Assembly: GCF_002116635.1 (NCBI RefSeq)
Contig: NZ_LQPW01000140.1
Span: 1-64,000, forward strand
Direction of reading: 5' to 3'
Source of the DNA: Mycobacterium szulgai
GTDB lineage: Bacteria > Actinomycetota > Actinomycetes > Mycobacteriales > Mycobacteriaceae
Length of the DNA stretch: 64,000 nt
The position numbers were made by a program, and so were the translations under genes. Position 1 is the first letter of the stretch. Each line of letters starts with the position of its first letter. Below the pieces are notes generated by a model. The model did not search any database and was not told where the DNA came from. It was given only the letters and a program-made list of their open reading frames with translations. This document shows, piece after piece, positions 61,231-64,000 of the stretch.

Positions 61231-62780
61231 GACCTTGCCATACCGGCTGAGGCACGTCCAAAGGCAGATCCGGCCAGCAGGAAATCTGCGCATCGTTCGC
61301 CGATCATGATCGAGGGCGCGTTGGTGTTGGCGCGGGGAATCTGAGGCAGCGCCGACGCGTCGGCGACCCGAAGATGCTGCACCCCGCGCACGCGCAGCTG
61401 CTCGTCGAGAGCGCTGCCGGGGTGGCTGCCCATCGCAACGCTGCAGGCCGGATGTGCCGTCGTGGTCGCGGTGTCCCTGATCGAGGCTTCGACGTCGATG
61501 CCGGGCCCGGGCAGTAGCTCACGATCGATGGCCGACGCGATCGGCTCGGTGCCGATGATTTCGCGGCTGCGCTGCACCGCGCGGATCAATGCCTCGATGT
61601 CGTCGCGCTCGGTCAGCATGTTCAGCCGGATCGCCGGCGGTGTGGCCGGGTCGGGCGAACGAACCAGCACGCTGCCGCGGCTCTTGGGCGTCCAGTACGA
61701 GTGCAGCATGGTCACCGCGGGCGTGAATTTGCCGCCACGCGGATCGGCCAGCCCGTCGGCGGGGCTGAACACCAGCTGAAAGTCGCAGGCCGGCAGGTCG
61801 GGGGTCGACCTCACGTGGGCCACCGCCTCGGTGCCATTGCTGGTCAGCTTGCCGGTTCGGTGCAATAGCCACTGCAGCAACCATTTTGGATGCGCGGCAT
61901 CGGCAAGGCCGACATAGCCGGGCGCCAGGGCCCAGATGGCGAACGCGTTGGGGTGGTCGGTCAGACCCTGGCCAACCCGGGGACTGTCCACCAGCGGCGT
62001 GATGCCCACGCGGCGCAGGTGATCGGCGGGACCGATGCCGGATAGCTGTAACAGCTGCGGTGTGCCGAATGCGCCGGCGCACAGGATGATCTCGTTGCCG
62101 GCGAAAGCCTGGCGAACACGTCCGTGGCGGCGGTACTCGACGCCGACCGCCCGGCCGTTGCGCACGATCACGCGGCGGACCATGGCCTTGGTGACGATCG
62201 TGAGATTCTTCTGGTCTCGCAGGTAACCACGCGCGGCGCTCCAGCGCTGGCCGTTGTGGATGGTGGCCGGGGTGATCGTCGCGCCGTCGAGGTGAGGTCC
62301 GCTGACGTCGTCGTTGGCGGGAACGCCTGCGGCGCGCGCCGCGGCGACGAAGCGGTGCGACAACTCATCGGTATAGGGCACCGGGGCGACGTGCATCGGA
62401 CCGCGTTCGATCCGTGCGAATACCGGCGCCACGTCATTCCAGCTCCAGCCGGGCAGCCCCCAGCCGTCGTAGTCGAGGTCGCTGCCCTTGACCCAAACCA
62501 TCGCGTTCATCGCGCTGGTCCCGCCGAGCACCCGGCCGCGCGGCTGCGGGAGGCGGCGGTTGGCGCACCCGGGTTCGGGCTCGCTCTCGTAGCCCCAGTC
62601 CAGTGAGGTGCCGATCTGACGGGAAAATGCCAGTGGCGCTCGTACCGTCAGCCGCCGGTCGGATCCCCCGGCTTCGATCAACAGCACGCGGCAGGACGAT
62701 TCCGTGGTCAACCGCCCGGCTACCGCGCAACCGGCGGAGCCGGCCCCGATCACGATGAAGTCGTATCCGGTTGCGTTCAT
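61227..62780 (-). CDS. GMC family FAD-dependent oxidoreductase (choline dehydrogenase-like)
   Basis: The 517-residue product begins at ATG 62780 (MNATGYDFIVIGAGSAGCAVA). The FAD Rossmann motif GAGSAG, GMC signature 1 (RGRVLGGTSAMNAMVW) and signature 2 (CAGAFGTPQLLQLSGIGP) are present, plus the C-terminal ATTTAHPACSVAMG and DASALPQIPRANTNAPSIMI. It oxidises an alcohol, with the substrate unknown. The frame is open to 62795 (five more codons). It is the first gene of a coupled operon ending in an epoxide hydrolase, which suggests sequential oxidation steps on one molecule (inference). Confidence 0.93.
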   Translation of the reverse strand: MNATGYDFIVIGAGSAGCAVAGRLTTESSCRVLLIEAGGSDRRLTVRAPLAFSRQIGTSLDWGYESEPEPGCANRRLPQPRGRVLGGTSAMNAMVWVKGSDLDYDGWGLPGWSWNDVAPVFARIERGPMHVAPVPYTDELSHRFVAAARAAGVPANDDVSGPHLDGATITPATIHNGQRWSAARGYLRDQKNLTIVTKAMVRRVIVRNGRAVGVEYRRHGRVRQAFAGNEIILCAGAFGTPQLLQLSGIGPADHLRRVGITPLVDSPRVGQGLTDHPNAFAIWALAPGYVGLADAAHPKWLLQWLLHRTGKLTSNGTEAVAHVRSTPDLPACDFQLVFSPADGLADPRGGKFTPAVTMLHSYWTPKSRGSVLVRSPDPATPPAIRLNMLTERDDIEALIRAVQRSREIIGTEPIASAIDRELLPGPGIDVEASIRDTATTTAHPACSVAMGSHPGSALDEQLRVRGVQHLRVADASALPQIPRANTNAPSIMIGERCADFLLAGSAFGRASAGMARS

Positions 62781-62889
62781 ATCGAGCACTATCACCTAGG
62801 GCGCGAGCGTAACGCCAGTGCGAAAGCCAGGCCACGAAGTCGCAGCCACGCTACGCTCACACGCCGCCGTACGCCTGCCGGCTACCGAG

Positions 62890-62961
62890 TGGGCGCGGAC
62901 GGTATCGAACCGCCGACCGCTGGTGTGTAAAACCAGAGCTCTACCACTGAGCTACGCGCCC
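62890..62961 (-). tRNA. tRNA-Val (anticodon UAC)
   Basis: A 72-base cloverleaf reads on the minus strand from GGGCGCG at 62961 to the discriminator A at 62890. The acceptor arms GGGCGCG and CGCGCCC pair fully; the D-arm contains GTAGCTCAGTGG; the anticodon stem CTGGT/ACCAG encloses the loop TTTACAC with anticodon TAC (Val, GUA codons); the T-arm has GGTTCGATACC. CCA is not encoded. Forward open frames over it are artefacts. Confidence 0.97.
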
Positions 62962-63021
62962 TTGAAGCCCGGAGGATCCGCCGGGCAGGCTACACGCAAA
63001 AAAGCCAACCCCCCAAAACGC

Positions 63022-63483
63022 TCACCCCCGCAAAGCCGCCAGCGCCTGAGTCCACAGCCGCTGATCGCGGGCCTCACCGGGCTGTTTCATCTCGGCAAAC
63101 CGGATGATTCCCGAGCGGTCGACCACGAACGTGCCGCGATTCGAGATACCCGCTACCTCGTTGAACACGCCATAGGCCCGACTGACCTCGCCGTGCGGCC
63201 AAAAATCCGACAAGACCGGAAATAGGAACCCGCTCTGGGTGGCCCAGACTTTGTGGGTTGGTGGCGGGCCCACCGAGATCGCAAGCGCCGCGCTGTCGTC
63301 GTTCTCGAACTCCGGCAGATGATCGCGCAGCTCATCTAGCTCGCCCTGGCAGATCCCGGTGAAGGCTAGCGGGAAGAACACCAGCAGCACGTTTTTGGCG
63401 CCTTGGTAGCCGCTGAGCGTCACCGGCTGGTAATTCTGGTCGCGCAGCGTGAAGTCGGGTGCGGTGGCTCCGACGTCGAGCAT
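63022..63483 (-). CDS. ahpE: One-cysteine peroxiredoxin AhpE
   Basis: AhpE reduces peroxides and peroxynitrite, with mycoredoxin or mycothiol as reductant. The 153-residue product (ATG 63483, MLDVGATAPDF) has the same length as Rv2238c. The peroxidatic Cys45 is in PLAFTGICQGEL and the conserved Arg is in SNRGTFVV. No second resolving cysteine is seen, in line with the 1-Cys type. Its start overlaps the stop of the DUF3052 gene (TGATG). Confidence 0.95.
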   Translation of the reverse strand: MLDVGATAPDFTLRDQNYQPVTLSGYQGAKNVLLVFFPLAFTGICQGELDELRDHLPEFENDDSAALAISVGPPPTHKVWATQSGFLFPVLSDFWPHGEVSRAYGVFNEVAGISNRGTFVVDRSGIIRFAEMKQPGEARDQRLWTQALAALRG

Positions 63484-63905
63484 CAGCGCTTTCCGGCCCG
63501 CGACTTGGGCTGGACCAGTCGGCTGCCGCTCCAGTTGCCGAGATTGACCGACGAGGTCGGCATCAGGCCCGCAGTCGGGGCCGCCTCGGCGATCTCGGCC
63601 GGCAGCACGTGACCGGGCTTGCCGGTCTTGGGCGTCAACACCCAGATGACACCGTCTTCGGCCAGTGGGCCGATCGCGTCCATCAAGGTGTCGACCAGAT
63701 CCCCGTCGCCGTCGCGCCACCACAGCAGCACAACATCGATGACCTCGTCGGTGTCTTCATCGAGCAGCTCACCGCCGCACGCTTCTTCGACCGCCGCGCG
63801 AATGTCGTCGTCGGTGTCTTCGTCCCAGCCCCACTCCTGGACAACTTGGTCTCGTTCGATGCCCAGTTTGCGACCGTAGCTCGGGGCGTGATCCGCCGCG
63901 ACCAC
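63483..63905 (-). CDS. DUF3052 protein, Rv2239c-like
   Basis: The 140-residue product is translated from GTG 63905 (VAADHAPSYGRKLGI), seven bases after a strong GGAGG site; the frame begins earlier (63932), but this start has the best ribosome site. The protein is very acidic in its centre (EWGWDEDTDDDIRAAVEEAC) and has a conserved DVVLLWWRDGDGDLVD motif, typical of DUF3052, whose role is unknown. It directly precedes ahpE on the same strand and overlaps it, so they are probably co-transcribed. Confidence 0.88.
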   Translation of the reverse strand: MVAADHAPSYGRKLGIERDQVVQEWGWDEDTDDDIRAAVEEACGGELLDEDTDEVIDVVLLWWRDGDGDLVDTLMDAIGPLAEDGVIWVLTPKTGKPGHVLPAEIAEAAPTAGLMPTSSVNLGNWSGSRLVQPKSRAGKR

Positions 63906-64000
63906 CGTGGAACCTCCTTTAACCATCCGCACGACTGCGCGATTGGCCTATCGTCGCACAACCACAACCCGGTCCATACGGCTACCTCAGTAGGAAGCCG

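Noticed and set aside
62818..63225. Plus-strand frame over tRNA-Val
   Set aside because: It reads through the tRNA and the antisense of ahpE.

Overview
The window is high-GC DNA from a Mycobacterium, most likely a slow-growing, environmental or opportunistic species related to M. tuberculosis but not that species itself. About 42 genes follow the order of M. tuberculosis Rv2198c to Rv2239c, and many have the same predicted length. Rv numbers here and below are recalled from memory, not searched. Signature members are mmpS3, ctaF-ctaC, adoK, cobT-cobS, ephD, dlaT, lipB-lipA, the glnA1/glnE/glnA2 cluster, the Hip1 protease pair, the RNase H-CobC fusion, ptkA-ptpA and ahpE. There is no insertion sequence, prophage or CRISPR array.

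Layout. 1-7.9 kb: mmpS3 (cut by the edge), cytochrome oxidase subunits ctaC-ctaF, asnB, adenosine kinase, a membrane protein, the Fe-S carrier erpA and a glycerate kinase. 7.9-12.5 kb: a DUF3043 protein, the coupled cobU-cobT-cobS genes and a multi-pass transporter-like protein. 12.5-17.6 kb: ilvE, gcvT, a class III adenylyl cyclase with a 54-bp tandem repeat in its 5' end, and pepB. 17.6-22 kb: a phytoene-dehydrogenase-like/SRPBCC pair, a small membrane protein and ephD. 22-30.8 kb: lipoate metabolism (dlaT, lipB, lipA), interrupted by a flavin reductase/small protein/ThDP enzyme module. 30.8-38.5 kb: nitrogen assimilation (glnA1, glnE, glnA2) with an F420-type oxidoreductase/thioesterase pair inserted. 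38.5-46.2 kb: two secreted alpha/beta-hydrolase proteases, a wax-ester/diacylglycerol acyltransferase, panB, a hemophore-like protein and a CYTH-CHAD protein. 46.3-50.7 kb: RNase P RNA, a P450-ferredoxin-2OG oxygenase operon and a Tat-exported phospholipase C. 50.7-57.9 kb: a four-gene coupled operon (RNase H/CobC, zinc ribbon, NIF3, cobC), ptkA-ptpA-SURF1 and cobD. 58-64 kb: an MpaB-type oxygenase, a CDF metal transporter, an epoxide hydrolase/small protein/GMC oxidoreductase operon, tRNA-Val, ahpE and a DUF3052 protein.

How the genes work together. The backbone covers respiration (oxidase subunit II, CtaF, SURF1 assembly factor), glutamine synthesis and its adenylylation control, lipoylation with its E2 target, and a full set of late cobalamin enzymes (amino-propanol arm, CobD, CobU, CobT, CobS and a CobC-type phosphatase domain). 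The accessory genes sit as short cassettes between backbone genes. They encode mostly redox and lipid enzymes: P450, GMC oxidase, epoxide hydrolase, ThDP enzyme, LLM oxidoreductase, phospholipase C and WS/DGAT. No gap without a gene exceeds about 300 bases. The longest gaps (about 210-230 bases, e.g. 2185-2392, 5332-5539, 21926-22138) hold divergent promoter regions with nothing further I can name.
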